A stretch of DNA of 64,000 nt, taken from Loripinus fragilis. Taxonomy: Eukaryota; Mollusca; Bivalvia; Lucinida; Lucinidae. Of this stretch, positions 1 through 12,806 are shown one piece after another (the first letter of the stretch is position 1; each line of letters begins with the position of its first letter). Made by a program: the position numbers and the translations under genes. The DNA lies in the NCBI GenBank assembly GCA_964019695.1, contig OZ026518.1:109886508-109950507 (forward strand), in the 5' to 3' direction. The notes under the pieces were generated by a model that was given only the letters and a program-made list of their open reading frames with translations, ran no database searches and had not been told where the DNA came from.

Positions 1-78
1 TCATGCTACACCTCCAAGTCGGTACTACCATACAGGCTGCCAACTTAGTAAATTATAATTGCCATCCCCTTACTAATT

Positions 79-383
79 GAGGGTCTGGATGGGGGGTCTG
101 GTATTCAGTATTCATTAAAATTTTAGCCCATTATTCATCTCATTTAAATTGTGGGTTATTCATTAAAATAAGACCAATTATTCATTAACAGTAAAAAATG
201 TGGCAAAGAAATCTGATTATTCACTATTCATTATTAATTTTTTTCTTCAATTCATTAAAAAAAGGATTATTCATTATTTTTAGGCCCTCAATATTCACTA
301 TTCATTATTTTTTGTCTCATTATTCACTATTCATTATAAAAAGGGCCATTATTCACTAATCATTATACCCCATCCAGACTCTC
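79..383. mobile_element. AT-rich element with 16-bp terminal inverted repeats
   Basis: The left end GAGGGTCTGGATGGGG (79-94) returns as its complement at 368-383 with one mismatch, which marks a short non-autonomous element of about 305 bp. The interior is an irregular tandem of ATTATTCACTATTCATTA-like words separated by A or T runs. There is no open frame. No clean target duplication is visible; both flanks carry TAATT/ATAATT-like words. G-rich ends around a pure AT-rich interior are unusual. Confidence 0.5.
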
Positions 384-3300
384 ATAATTAACGGGTTATC
401 CCATGCAGGATGCTACAATAAGTATTGTCGATTTCGTATTTTAAAGGGCTGCCGATCAAATTTTCTCTAAGCAGATAAGCTGAGTCCCTGTCAGCAAACA
501 GTGCAGACCCTGATGAAATGTCGCTTAATGCGGAATTATATCTGGGTCTTCGCTGTTTGCAAAAATCCTGTTTACCACTATCAATAATGGAAAGACAAAA
601 ATATACTCATTGTCCTGCTTGCCCTTCTAATCTGAGAACAGCGGTCTATTCATTAACATCAAAAAGGTTGTGTCCTTAAACTTGTCTCGGCTATGGAAAA
701 TTCTAGCAAAACAGCAGATCAATGACTGCTTGCACTGCACTATTGGGCTAAGCACACGTTTACTGCGAACTGACTTGGCCCAGGCAACATCCAGCCATGG
801 AAGTTACCAGAATCTACGCATTGATAGAAACTCCTAAATATAGGATACACATGCAACTGTGCAAGGCGAATAGCGAAGATGCAGAGCAGACTACGCAAAT
901 ATGCGCAGTCTGATCTGCCTCATCGATATTCGAATAAGCCCGACTGCGAGAAAAGCTGTGCCCAGCAATATATCGGTGATATGGAGTTAATCAATATTGT
1001 CGCACTTCAAAAAACATCCGATCCAAGTTCTGTGAAAAAGTGGCTTATCGCATCAAAGGGCTGTGCATCCGCGCATGACTGACCAGGGGCTTGCGTGTCG
1101 GTCAATACACGGGTAATGTATTTTCATGTAGAAGTTGTTCTCATCAGAATGCGCGTGTACATGCAAGCAGACATTTCGGCAGACATGCATAATTATGTAG
1201 TAATGTGGAACTTTTCTTACGATATGACTTGGAATACATATAAGTTTATGTGATGTAAGACGAGGATGATGTATGTAAAGCCAAGCAAGGCTTTTTATTG
1301 ACGAAGCAAAGATGTTTATCGGCAATTCAGAATACGATTAGAATATTATGTGAAAGAAAATCAACACGTAAACAACATGAAATTAGTAGTAAACAAACAA
1401 AACAATGAATGAAAACGAACGAAATGAGTCAGCGAAATAAAAGATTAAATTAATTTGAATAAATTTATTGAATGATTGAAGGTGTACATGTTTTACAACC
1501 GTGTGAAACCTATCTAGGGGAGAGAGGATCAGCGGCCATTATCGACCCGCCAGTGAAACGCCATTTTAATGGCGCAACTGTTTCGCTAGCGGGCCGATGA
1601 TAGCCCTATATTGAATACTGGCTTGGTAGCTTCGTGACCTTTCAGGAGATCCACATCCTATAGCTTTGTGATTTTTCAGGGTGGGGGGGATCGGACACCC
1701 TGCCCCCCTCCCCTCTGGATCCGCGCATGAAATTAGCACAGGTTTCATAATATGCACATTTCCCGCGATTGTAATAATAAACAAGAACTATCACATGCAT
1801 ATTAAAAAGTTTATTTTACAAACATTTTGTTGAATTATTCTTGAAAGTACTTGTAGCGTACATCTGCAATTCCACTCCAAACTTGTTTAGAATGGCATAT
1901 GTAGCCACACAACGCATACCCGCGATATGGCAATGCTGTACCTTGTATTTTTATTGTAGAAAACCCTAAATTTCGATGGGAAGCGCGGCACGCCGTTTGA
2001 ATCTATTCAACATGTTTATAGCTTTAGCTATATGTATATAGGGACACTTGTAGCAATGGGATTATTTGGAAGATGACCATTTCATGTCATTTTCATAATA
2101 ATTCCTTTATAAACTTCCATTGTAAAAATGAGAGCAACAACATGACTGTGTTATAATCTAAATTCATGTTATATAGATGTATGTTATAAAGGGACTGCAT
2201 TATACCATGCTAGTGCTTATCAACTAGAGGTGGGCTGATTTTCGCTGCTCCCGCATTATGCATGCTAGCGGACGATTGTTCAGAACAATCCAACATAGCT
2301 TAGCATAGCTGCTCAAGCTGCCACTAAATTCAAAGGTGACAAGATTCTGTCCCAATAATGTGTTCACCTACATGTACTTAGCTCTTGCCTGAACCAAAAT
2401 TATCAGACAGGAATAGCACATGCAAAAGAGCAGTCTGAACAGGGTGTATGTGTTTTTTCATTCTTCAGCAAAATGTGTAGGGGAGCTTATGATTACCATA
2501 TATCTAATTTCAGATCATCATTTTTTAGAAAGTCAGCACTTCAAGAGTAAATAGACATAGGAATGCATTAAATGGTACTGAGCTTACGCTGTAGGGGGTC
2601 AGCTGCAGAAAGCCCCGAGTGGTTGGTCTACACGCTAAACTAAACTGGAGTTGCAATCTAAACTACAATATGTTTTGATTGAGTCTCAAAATTATGAATC
2701 AAGACTGAAGCCAAGTGCACAAGAGCACCAATTGCGTCAACTGTAATTCGCAACTCAACCACGTAACACGGTGGCTGGATTGGTCTAAATGTAACCAGAA
2801 TCAACATCAGTTTGATTTTAATGAAAGTCTATCCGTGTTCAATGTAGCAATATCGTTTCATCTTAATATAAATGCAAGGCATGTTACATGTACATTTGGA
2901 TTTATGATCTAAATGTTATAAGGCCTATGACTATGAATTTTCTCAATTTTAATGTCACACTAGGCTAGCAGTGAAGTACATGTATAGTAATTGGAAAGTT
3001 ATCTAGGCTTATAATGTACCTACATGTAGGCGTGACCTGAAGCGTCCCATTGTTGAAATTATACGGTACACTTATCCTCATCGCAAGAAAATCTGTTTTC
3101 AAGCTTGGACCAGGCATGCCGAAACCAGCCTGTTCAGCAACCGGGAAAGAATGATGATGCATCACATATATCTATTACTCTTTCTAGACAACGAACAACA
3201 ACGGCACAGATCAGTCTGCGCGATGCGCAGACTGATCTATGCCTTTGCTGTTCGCACACAGCAAAATCTGTTGTATTCTCTAATAATTGGCACAAATAAA

Positions 3301-3939
3301 GGCGATACATGTATGAGAAATAAAAAAACGACGTCCACACCAACGCATGTTTACAAATTTAGAAAAATACCAATTACAGAAGTTCAATACATGTTATGGA
3401 TAAAAACTGCCTACGCTGATTGTAACTCAACAAAACGGCGACGACATCTGGTAATTGAGCCCATTCGCTACCGGTGACTGCTCAGACGAGTGCGCGCACA
3501 TATGTACAGTCTCGCCTGAGTTGTTGCAGACTACACACTCGTTATAGAATCTCCTGTCAAATATGGCAACTTTTAGATCTCCGTTCATGTACAAGTGTAG
3601 TCTAGTTGTGACCTCTGAAGGATCAGCGATTAGACGAGTCTACTACTAAAGAAACCTGGAACATACTGTGTGTCCTTTTGGGGTAGTAAATGAATACGAT
3701 GCACACTTGTCTTTCAATTGCGTAAAGTTGAACAAAGGTAGACTAAGATGCACCGGGATAATTTGAAAAGACGTCAACTATCAAAACGTTACACAACCCC
3801 TAAAAACAATTTTTGCAAGAACAAAGAAATCGCGCAAAATTCACCAGAAACCGCTTTAGTATGATTCTTTGTTATTTCATTGACATCATCTGGATATTCA
3901 AATAGAGCATGCGTGCATTGTTCAAAAAAAGTAAGTAAT
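384..3939. other. no gene recognised; short hairpins and repeat fragments
   Basis: Open frames here are short and resemble no family known to me. Visible structures are an imperfect palindrome at 1539-1598 (a relative lies near 49261-49330), a segment at 1625-1735 with a G/C-run resembling 60719-60785 inverted, and a 31-bp near-perfect hairpin at 3208-3238 with arms AGATCAGTCTGCG. The rest appears to be unassigned intergenic DNA. Confidence 0.5.
3208..3238. repeat. stand-alone GATC-type hairpin
   Basis: The arms AGATCAGTCTGCG and CGCAGACTGATCT surround a short loop. Similar hairpins lie at 12415-12447, 15660-15727, 37029-37074, 38606-38671 and 58771-58839, and in the centre of the 205-bp elements at 17.8 and 18.4 kb. 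No gene is adjacent. Confidence 0.6.
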
Positions 3940-4462
3940 GGTGCAAAGATCAGGAATCGATACAATCAAGTACCACACCTGACCCAGGATACCAATGGGA
4001 AAGTGACAAACTCACAGAAGACACCACAAACGAGAGCCAAGAGGTCAGCCCTTTCCCAGCAGGTGACCACAAAGCACATATAAACAGACGCGCACAAAAC
4101 ATAGCAAACACAAGACAGAACAAAAACATAAAAGATCCACAAAAGAAGTACCGCCTTGGAACGGTCAGTAAAATATTTTACTGGAGGGCTTAAACCGGTT
4201 TAATGGCGCCAACCTCACCCTTAATTCAGATGTGGATCAAGACACATAGATATTTGGTTTGCATGAAAGACCCCTAACTTATCAATGCATCATCTCCTAA
4301 AACATATAAATCAAGATATAACAAGGAGATAAAGCAAGGATAAGGACTCAACAGTAAATTAAACTGAATACCGGAGCAAAAGAAATCCAACAGGTAAACC
4401 CCGGTGGGCCCGACAAACAGCCAAAGCATCAGGCCCCTACCATCTCATCAATAGATAAGTCT
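3940..4462 (-). repeat. 3' region of an RT-like element, dispersed family L
   Basis: On the minus strand this directly follows the stop of the RT-like reading frame and ends near 3940 with a word like TTCCTGATCTTTGC. Parts of it recur without the coding region at 57325-57790 and 59463-59728 (minus), and at 20869-21150 and 62490-62570 (plus). Shared landmarks are TACCGCCTTGGAACGGTCAG and TGGAGGGCTTAAACCG. Repeats that keep only this 3' end and vary at the other end are what 5'-truncated retroelement copies look like. That reading is inference. Confidence 0.6.
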
Positions 4463-5020
4463 TTAAGTCGGAACCATCATAGAGTCTGAAGTCCGACCCA
4501 CCGGCGTGCAATTAAAGAGGAAAGCAAAGTTGCCAACCGTGATTGGGTTGACTACCAAGCATGCAGTCTGTTGCAATACATTAATGTTATAGCCAATCTT
4601 TTTATAATGGGAAATTATTTTAATGAACTGCGCTGAAAAATTATTAGAGCCAACAATCTTCTTCAACTTATACACCAAGTCACCATAGAAATCAGGTTCC
4701 GAAAGTCCTTGGCGCAAGAGAGATTTAAGTCCAACTTGGAATTTAGAAATCAAATCATAGTATCGTCTATAAAATTTTGAAAATGTTTTGCGAAGTTTAT
4801 GATACCGATAGCCTTGTTTAAGAAGTTTCTGAGTTAACAATTTATTGCGAGTGTTGAAGACAGCAACATAGCTAGATGCTTTAGCAAAACGAATGAGTTG
4901 AGAGATATAGACTCCATAGGATGTAGAACGAGGAACATCACCATCTAAAAATGGGAAATTGACAATTTCAAAATCAAAGTCGTCACGTTTGTCAACCCAA
5001 AAACCTACTGTCATTTTCAT
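4463..5020 (-). pseudogene. C-terminal remnant of a reverse-transcriptase-like mobile-element protein
   Basis: This is an open frame of 185 codons. Residues 11-45 contain DKRDDFDFEIVNFPF and DVPRSTSYGVYISQLIRFA, followed by LLKQGYRYHKLRKTFSKFYR and LSEPDFYGDLVYK. I recall this run from repeated RT-like proteins of molluscs and cnidarians, lying downstream of a YIDD-type catalytic core. That core is missing here: only about ten upstream codons stay open before a stop. The ATG is therefore internal and not a true start. The 3' flank is a dispersed repeat, which supports a mobile-element origin. A functional protein is unlikely. The exact element class is not assigned. Confidence 0.55.
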
Positions 5021-6574
5021 AACGTCAATTTTACGTTTTATGAGCTTTTACTTTTACTGTCACTTTATAAACTCTTTTCACTTTGTGTAATGTTTGGAAT
5101 ACATTTTGACAATGTTTCAGTCCTGAAAGCCGTAGCTGCTGCCTACGTCCATTTAGCGACGTCAAGCGTTATAATTACAATGTTGATATGTGTATACTGC
5201 AAAGTGTAAACTTCATACGGGATTAAAGTAAAGTGTAGCCAATTGGCAGTATACCAAAGCTGACAGCACACACTAAATGGCAACATCCAACATCAGTTGA
5301 CAAAGAAAAAAACGGTTATTATCCATAGTTTACGTTGTTTCTTCATTGAAGTTAAATTTGATTTATTCCACTTTTACCCTTAAACGAGACGCGAAACGAA
5401 AGTTCTGATTCTTGAAAATGCATTCTCGTACAATGATTGGTTGACTCCAAGTCATTTCAGTTTCTAGAAATTGCTTAAACAAAGGAAACAAAACACTGCC
5501 GTTTTAACAACGTCGAAAGCACAACTTAAAAACCCCATAGCATACGCCACAACAAGAAACTGCAATTTTTTAAAATACACTTTTGTCTGCACTGGTTGTG
5601 GCCTTGCATATCTGGAAAAGATTTTTCAAAAAATATCTAGTCATACAATCCCGAGGCAAAAGTGATGAAAACGGTATTTTTGACGCTGTGACATAATGTT
5701 CTATATTTGATACATATATATTTTCGAAGAATACTTTCCAATGTCTTGTCATTAAAATAAGCATATTCACTTAGCTCTATAATTTGTTATTCATGAGTTT
5801 GAAGCAAGTAAAAAGTGTCAGGTTTCTTTAGTGAAATAGAAATTAGGGTAAATACCGCTAATATCCTACCAGTTAACCATTGCACTAAGAGGTACATTGC
5901 ATTTCGTATTATATGCATATATGTTACAACCTGATTAACCATGCACTTGCTACTGAGAGGACTCGCCTAATCTCTGATCCTTCAGAGTTCAAAACCGGAC
6001 TAAATATGGCTCCTGTATATATTTTATATATACGTACTTGTACGCTATAAAGATGATGGTGCTTTGCATATTCATTGAAAAACCTCAGGGAAAAAGATCA
6101 ACAACAACAACATCAACAACAGCACCATCAACATAATCAACAACATGAACAAGCAACAGGCGACTCCACTAAGCCAAAACATGTTACATTTACTTCACAT
6201 CTACTGTATTCTTGGGTTAAGATCTAGCTTTCAAAAGCATGCAGTGGGGTTCAGTGGAGTCAATATATACCCAGTTGTCCAGTGCATGTATATGTAGCTA
6301 ACACATGTAATCATTAAGGATTATTGGGGCCCCCAATGTTCAGAAATGACCATTGATTTAGGGGAGCAGTGGATCTTACACCAAAATTAAGACATTGAGT
6401 GAACAAATGCAAGATATGTTGAGAGAGCGGACAGATTATTCAAAGAGCGTGGGACTTACAATGAAAGGGGCACACATAACCAATCACCATCCTCCTCCCT
6501 GGGGTCACGTTATTATACGATACACTTTAAGGGAAATATCCTCACATTTCAAATGAAGTTGTTATGAAGTCTAA
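5021..6574. other. no gene recognised
   Basis: Unique-looking AT-rich DNA. The only simple sequence seen is a CAACAACAACATCAACAACAG-like patch near 6098-6150. No exon-like or family-like reading frame was recognised. Confidence 0.4.
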
Positions 6575-7205
6575 TAAGATACAATATAAGATACAATTTA
6601 TTTATTAGAAAATCCATAAAGGATATCCGAAATACAATAGAGTAAATACTGTATTGAATGAAAGAAAATGAACAAGAAGAGAAAAATAAAATGAAAAACT
6701 AATATGCAAGACTAGATTAGTCCTGTGACCCATTGGAGACAACCAAATTTCTTTTTTACTAATACACATGTATATGATAATTATGGCAATTATGCTACGA
6801 TGCATCATTACTTATGACTGAAAGGCAAATATGTAACAGCAGTCAGCAAAGCAGTAAATGCAAATAATCTTATTCCTCTGAGAAAACCATATTGTGACAA
6901 AACTAGCAATATCTTTACAAAGAGATTCGTCTCCATTACTCATAAGCCATTGGAGTTTAGACATATTTGACTGAGATGCAAAATTTATATTGTTGTTGTT
7001 TAAATGATTAGTGATCTTAATTCAATGATTAGCATACTTCGGACAGACCAATAAAAAATGACTCTCGTCTTCAACTGCATTCATTATTCAATGTTTGCAA
7101 GGTCTCTCTGCAACAGGAGTCTTTGGGGGAGTATATCAACCATACTCATCAGGTAACTTATGACAGCTGGTTCTAAAACGAGCCAGATTACTGCGATCTA
7201 ATATT
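6575..7205 (-). pseudogene. C-terminal and 3' end remnant of a non-LTR retrotransposon
   Basis: The minus-strand translation from about 7201 gives LARFRTSCHKL and then VEDESHFLLVCPKYA, interrupted by stops. This arrangement, a basic Arg-rich stretch followed by a Cys/His-containing VEDE.HFLL.C segment, is common near the C-terminus of LINE ORF2 proteins in invertebrates. It continues to an AATAAATAAATTGTATC-like end with repeated GTATCTTATA words at 6576-6605, as expected for a LINE 3' tail. The copy is dead: it has stops and no RT core. It ends about 45 bp from the satellite array to its right. The clade is not assigned. Confidence 0.5.
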
Positions 7206-7246
7206 ATTGCGATTTTCGTCAGATTCATAATTATACATATCTCTCA

Positions 7247-8565
7247 TTAACCAAGGCGTAATTCATTTTGTTACACTGCATTCATCGTAATGGATGCAGT
7301 GAAACGGAGGATGGGTTACTAGTGGGTTAATGAAAAAGGTGAATGCAGTGTAACAGAATGGGTTACACACGGGTTAATCAACAAGGTGAATGAAGTGTAA
7401 TGGAATGGGTTATGCGTGGGTTAATGATCAAGGAGAATGCAGTGTAACGGAACGGGTTATGCGTGGGTTAATGAACAAGGTGAATGAAGTGTAACGGAAT
7501 GGGTTATGCATGGGTTAATGAACAAGGTAAATGAAGTGTAACGGAATGGGTTACGCCTGGGTAAATGAGCAAGGAGAATGCAGTGTAACAGAATGGGTTA
7601 CGCGTGGGTTAATCAACAAGGTGAATGAAGTGTAACGGAATGGGTTACGCGTGGGTTAATGAACAAGGAGAATGCAGTGTGATGGAACGGGTTACGCGTG
7701 GGTTAATGAACAAGGTGAATGAAGTGTAACAGACTGAGTTACTAGTGGGTTTATCAAAAAGGTGAATGAAGTGTAACGGAATGGGTTACGCATGGGTAAA
7801 TGAACAAGGAGAATGCAGTGTAACAAAATGGGTTACGCGTGAGTTAATCAACAAGGTGAATGAAGTGTAACGGAATGGGTTACGCGTGGGTTAATGAACA
7901 AGGAGAATGCAGTGTAATGGAACGGGTTACGCGTGGGTTAATCAACAAGGTGAATGAAGTGTAACAGAATGGGTTACGAGTGGGTTAATGAACAAGGAGA
8001 ATGCAGTGTAATGGAACGGGTTACGCGTGGGTTAATTAACAAGGTGAATGAAGTGTAACAGACTGAGTTACTAGTGGGTTTATCAAAAAGGTGAATGGAG
8101 TGTAACGGAATGGGTTACGCGTGGGTTAATCAACAAGGAGAATGCAGTGTAACAGAATGGGTTACGCGTGGGTTAATCAACAAGGTGAATGAAGTGTAAC
8201 GGAATGGGTTACACTGGGGTTAATGAACAAGGAGAATGCAGTGTAATGGAACGGGTTACGCGTGGGTTAATCAACAAGGTGAATGAAGTGTAACAGAATG
8301 GGTTATGCGTGGGTTATTCAACAAGGTGAATGCAGTGTAACAGAATGGGTTACGCAAGGGTTAATCAACAAGGTGAATGAAGTGTAATGGATTGGGTTAC
8401 GCATGGGTTAATGAACAAGGTGAATGCAGTGTAACGGAATGGGTTACGCCTGGGTTAACAAACATGGTGAATGCAGTGTAACGGATTTAGTTACACCTGG
8501 TTTAACGAAGATCGTGAATACAGCGTTATGGAATGGATTACGCCTGTGTTAACGAGGCTGAAAAT
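7247..8565. repeat. 47-bp satellite array, about 27 copies plus one inverted unit
   Basis: Consensus halves are AATGMAGTGTAACRGAATGG and GTTACGCGTGGGTTAATSAA followed by CAAGGWG. I count about 27 direct units from about 7290 to 8565, with almost no length variation. Units largely alternate between AATGCAGTG and AATGAAGTG starts, giving a 94-bp dimer. The rare variant AGACTGAGTTACTAGTGGGT occurs at 7731 and 8060, exactly 329 bp (seven units) apart, which shows higher-order duplication. At 7247-7286 the complement of one unit lies head-to-head with the array. Every unit carries TAA, and 47 is not a multiple of three, so this is not coding. Confidence 0.95.
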
Positions 8566-10996
8566 AGGGCTGTCACATACACTTTAAACAGTTTATTTGG
8601 GATTTTATATACTTATTCCTACGCTATGTTTGGTCATGAAATTGATGTCTGTTTTACGTCTGTTGTTTACATATGTATATATTCAATCTAGAATTTCAGT
8701 CAACTGATGGTGGCGAATGAGTGACAAAGAGTGTATATTAAGAGGAACTCGTTATGTAACCGTTTTATTCATAATTCATTTGCAACTGTATTCGCAACAA
8801 AATCAGCAAACACATTAGTATGCTTCGGAAGACAGTTTCATAAGGAATCATTTACTTTTCGTAACCATTCATTGGACTCCAATATTCATTTTTTCTCCTA
8901 TCCTGACCAATCACATTAAGGTGGTTTCACCTTGAATTTAAAAAAAATCTTTAGCTGCGCAAAGAAATCAGTAAGCAAGTAAGTAAGTAAGAAAATAGTT
9001 TATTTATGAGCCTTATGACATTTAGCATATACAAGCCTATTTTCCAGGAGGTCGTCAACAATTGCTCTGGTGTGAAATACATATATCTGTATTCAGTGCT
9101 GTAAATTGAACATTAATTCTACATCACCTTGAAAACAACTTTTTACTGATTTCTTTTCAAGGACAATGTTCTTGTTTTTGAAGTCCATTGATGAAAATAA
9201 TCAAAGAAACAGTAAACATGTAAATACTCACATCCCCGGCTAAACCACGTCTCTATGCACCCACGTCGCATTATACACACACGGTCAGTCAGCTATGCAA
9301 CCTCCACAAGTGTTTGATGCATTGCCGAAATAAGAAAATAAGGCTAAGAAATTCGACAATCGCATGTCACAGACCACCCGGTGGCATCTAGAAGAAGCAC
9401 ACACGCCCACATGGAGCAAATGAATTCTTTAAAGACTGAGACGCTTCATTCATTACTGCTCTTTTCAATAGTCTCCATATGATGCGCGTAAATATGTCAA
9501 CATTAACAGGTACTTGGAGTGATTAAGATATCTCCAATCACCTGTAAATGCTTAATTTTATTTTGGACACAGCTGATTTACACCAGTGGGAGCATTCCTT
9601 ACTTCTTATTCTGTGGTAACTTAAAGGATTCGGCTTCATCAAACGCCTCTTTAGAGTATCCCTAACCATATCACTTGAAAGACAATAAGACTGAAACGGC
9701 TGATTCAGGGTCATAGAGCAACTCCATTTAGCTTAAACACAGCCGATAACTCTAAATGAAACGCGGGAGTCGACATTGGATAAACGTCAAACATTAATTC
9801 TCGTTGTAACACAGTTGATATTAAATCGAGACTGTATCGATTGTCGATGCGAAAACCTTTGCACACTGACAGACATTGGTTGCAATCTTCAGCGATATCA
9901 GGAATTATCAACAGCTGCTTAAGCATGTCCATATATGGTAAAAGGACTACGAATGTCTGCTAAGTGTGTCAAGTCTGGGGGAGTGCTGAAAACGGAGAAT
10001 TACATTCATTAAACGATTTATTTTGCACTTCAAAAGTATGAATAAAACTCTGCTGTACAATTTACTATTTTATAGCATAGCTGTATCAGCAAGCTTTGTT
10101 CTATATGTGTGTGCTTACCATAATCCACCAATGTATGAGAGGAAACAATCTGTAGTGCAAAATTTCACAGAAAAGTTTTAGTATTGTAGTGAGCATTACT
10201 AAAATGACGGTGTATACATGTACATGAAGAAGCATGTATTTAACTGGCCATTTTTATCCAATACACCGGTGCATTGCAGATACTGATGAATGTCACAATT
10301 TGTAGTATTTCATCTAGGTCTTCACTGTTTGCCAAAAGTACCCGTTTATGGGTTTGCAGTTCACATATGGGTTAACACTTTGCCTACTAGTGTCGTCTGC
10401 TGGTAAACGTTGCAACCAGTTCGGACCCAGTTCAGGCGTGGCAAAATGTCAGGCCTGATCTGGATCTAAATTGGTACGCACTCTGATGATATTTCTGATA
10501 TTTTTTAAAAAAAAAAGAATTTCTCGGATTTACCATAAAATACCAGTTTAGGTAAATGTTTACGACACAATGATACTAGTATTTATCATTTTACTGATCA
10601 CGTGGTCTCTACCTACATTGGTCATGGGCGTTCTGACTCTTTGTTACACCGATCTGTTTTATAGATTTTATTCAATCAATATTCTACAAGTGCAAAACAT
10701 TAAAGTGTTCTGTCGTTGACTACTTTTCTATTGCATGTACCAGGATAAACATTATATTCTTATTCTTTTATTTCAATAACAAACATTGTCTTTAACATAA
10801 AATGTTTGCCATCAAAATTTAAACAAAGTACTACCCATGGGCGTATGGTACAGTTGAAAGGCTTGATGAAAAGACACTTACTCATTACCATCCATAACAG
10901 CATATATATAAATATGCATATGCTATAAATTTCAAATAATCTAAAAGGTGTTAAGACTGTTTGTTTTGCAGTACAATTGTTTTCCTGTTAGTTTAG
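8566..10996. other. no gene recognised
   Basis: No recognisable exon or RNA gene was seen. A partial copy of the GTCGTCTGCTG-bounded repeat (family N) lies around 10385-10545. A GTAAGTAAGTAAG tract is near 8976. Confidence 0.4.
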
Positions 10997-11345
10997 TAAT
11001 TATGTATTTTATTACATGACGTCGCGTCTGGGAGTGAAATAGCGACATGCAATAAAATCGATACACCACTAGTGGTTTATAGATTTTCGGGAAATGGTAT
11101 GACGGCCATGACAACGTTGCGTACAAAGTGACAAAAGTATAACGTTTTATGGCAGAAACGAGCGTTCAGAGTAATCTTAATGTCATATGAAAACAGAATT
11201 TAACATTCATGCTCTTGTTTTATTGAATTTATTTAACTCTTTCCGAAAAAGAGATAAAATGCTCGGCAAGCCTCGCATTTTATCTCTTTTCCCCAACTCG
11301 TTAAATAAATTTAATAAAACATGAGCACTCATGTTAGATCCTCTT
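10997..11345. repeat. dispersed repeat D, copy 1
   Basis: This aligns by eye over its length with 25298-25655. Shared words include GCGTCTGGGAGTGA, CACTAGTGGTTTA and a hairpin GATAAAATGC-loop-GCATTTTATC. The hairpin loop holds TCGGCAAGCCTC. No coding potential was recognised. Confidence 0.65.
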
Positions 11346-11610
11346 TAAAGAACATATTTGGCACTGATAGTTCTATAGTGCACATACTTGAAAAGAATTA
11401 AACAATGGGATATGTAATCATTTACTTTGCCACTCAAATAATGGTCTGCTAAAACCAGCACTCCATTGAAATAGTTTGATTCGAGGAGCAAAATGGGGCT
11501 ATACAAAAAACAACCATTGCCATGCAATTACCTTAGTGACCAGAACCTTTTCTAATTAGTTTAGAAACTCTCAATTGACTTGTATTTACCTTATATAAAC
11601 CTTTAGGCTA

Positions 11611-11815
11611 CAGTAATACCTGTCTTAAGCGGCCATTGAAAAATAGACAAAACAACGATCTTAAAGGCAAATGGTAGCTTAATGAAGGTTGAAAGTATTG
11701 CAGAATGCTCTCTTTGAGCATTCTGCAATACTTTTGACCTGCATTAAGCGATAACCTGTCGTGAAAACCAATTTTTGATCTTTTTGAGAGTGACCGTTTA
11801 GACAGGTTTTACTAT
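11611..11815. mobile_element. fold-back element family C, copy 1
   Basis: The outer arms ACCTGTCTTAAGCGGCCA and its diverged complement (end near 11808) surround an inner hairpin GCAGAATGCTC/GAGCATTCTGC. Copy 2 is at 27669-27883. Copy 3, with its right arm lost, is at 59327-59457. A full-length palindrome with no coding sequence fits a non-autonomous fold-back element. Confidence 0.65.
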
Positions 11816-12394
11816 ATTTCCCAAACTGCAAGGCTGAAAACAACTACCCAAAATCAAAGATGACGCAAAACTTGAAAGACTGTGCCAATTGAAAAGTATT
11901 TTTTGTGACGTCATTGTATGTCAAAAACGATGTCAAGCGCTATAAAATATCACATGCAACAATAATGCATTTTTCAGCACAATTTCCTATTCAATAATTT
12001 GAAACTCGATGATGAATTGCGGAACCATTTTCTCTACACCCTTTTTAACAAAATATTTGAACTTTCGCAAAAATCTTATCCCAACAAAAGCTTCGAAGTG
12101 ATTTTAGATGCTTTAATTCTCATTCAAGCCAATAAACAACAGGTCCCTTGAATCTATACTCATAGCCTTTTTATATATAATCATATAATGCAAAGATCAA
12201 GGTTATCTGAGACAACAGTGGTGTTTAGTGCATTAGTCAATGCTTTCAAAACAACATTTAACTTCTTATTAATTTCGATCTGAAACGATTCATCGCAATG
12301 TCTCATTTAATTGCTCATGCAGAAAGCACAGCGCATGTCTCTGTAACAAAACATTGGTGCTGATTGCTAAGTGATTTACCACTGTATCTCAACA

Positions 12395-12462
12395 ATAAGC
12401 TCAGCGAAACACTCTGGTCAGACTGCGCAGATGCGCAGGCTGACCTGAGTGTTAGCTGAGAA
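12395..12462. repeat. stand-alone GATC-type hairpin
   Basis: Arms CTCAGCGAAACACTCTGGTC and its diverged complement flank the centre ACTGCGCAGATGCGCAG. This is the same hairpin style as at 3208 and in the centre of the 205-bp family F elements. Confidence 0.55.
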
Positions 12463-12806
12463 ACACATTTGTTTGGAAAGCATTACACCTTGATGCTGAG
12501 ATGTGTCTTGAATCTTTATTAGTAATCTTATTATTTAAAAGGATTGGCATTATTCATATGCTTGGAACTATCCCAGTATGATTGATCATTAACAATGTAC
12601 CTGGCTGAAAATTCAATCATCTTCCAAGTACATCCAGGCGCAGTGAGTAAAAACGCTGTGCTTATCAATAAGATTGGAAGGAAATCAAAACGTGAACTAT
12701 CCTTTCATATTTTAAATCAGGACAGGACTGTCATTATTAAGGTGCATATGACATTATAACCTAAGTATCCATCCCATTTAGCTTTCATACAAATAAGCAA
12801 AAATAA

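Noticed and set aside
7247..8565. Regular 47-bp units resembling a CRISPR array
   Set aside because: Units are contiguous with no unique spacers, and the window is animal-like DNA with introns and LINEs. It is a satellite.
11250..11290. Strong hairpin GATAAAATGC/GCATTTTATC considered as a terminator
   Set aside because: It belongs to dispersed repeat D (also at 25550); no gene ends here.
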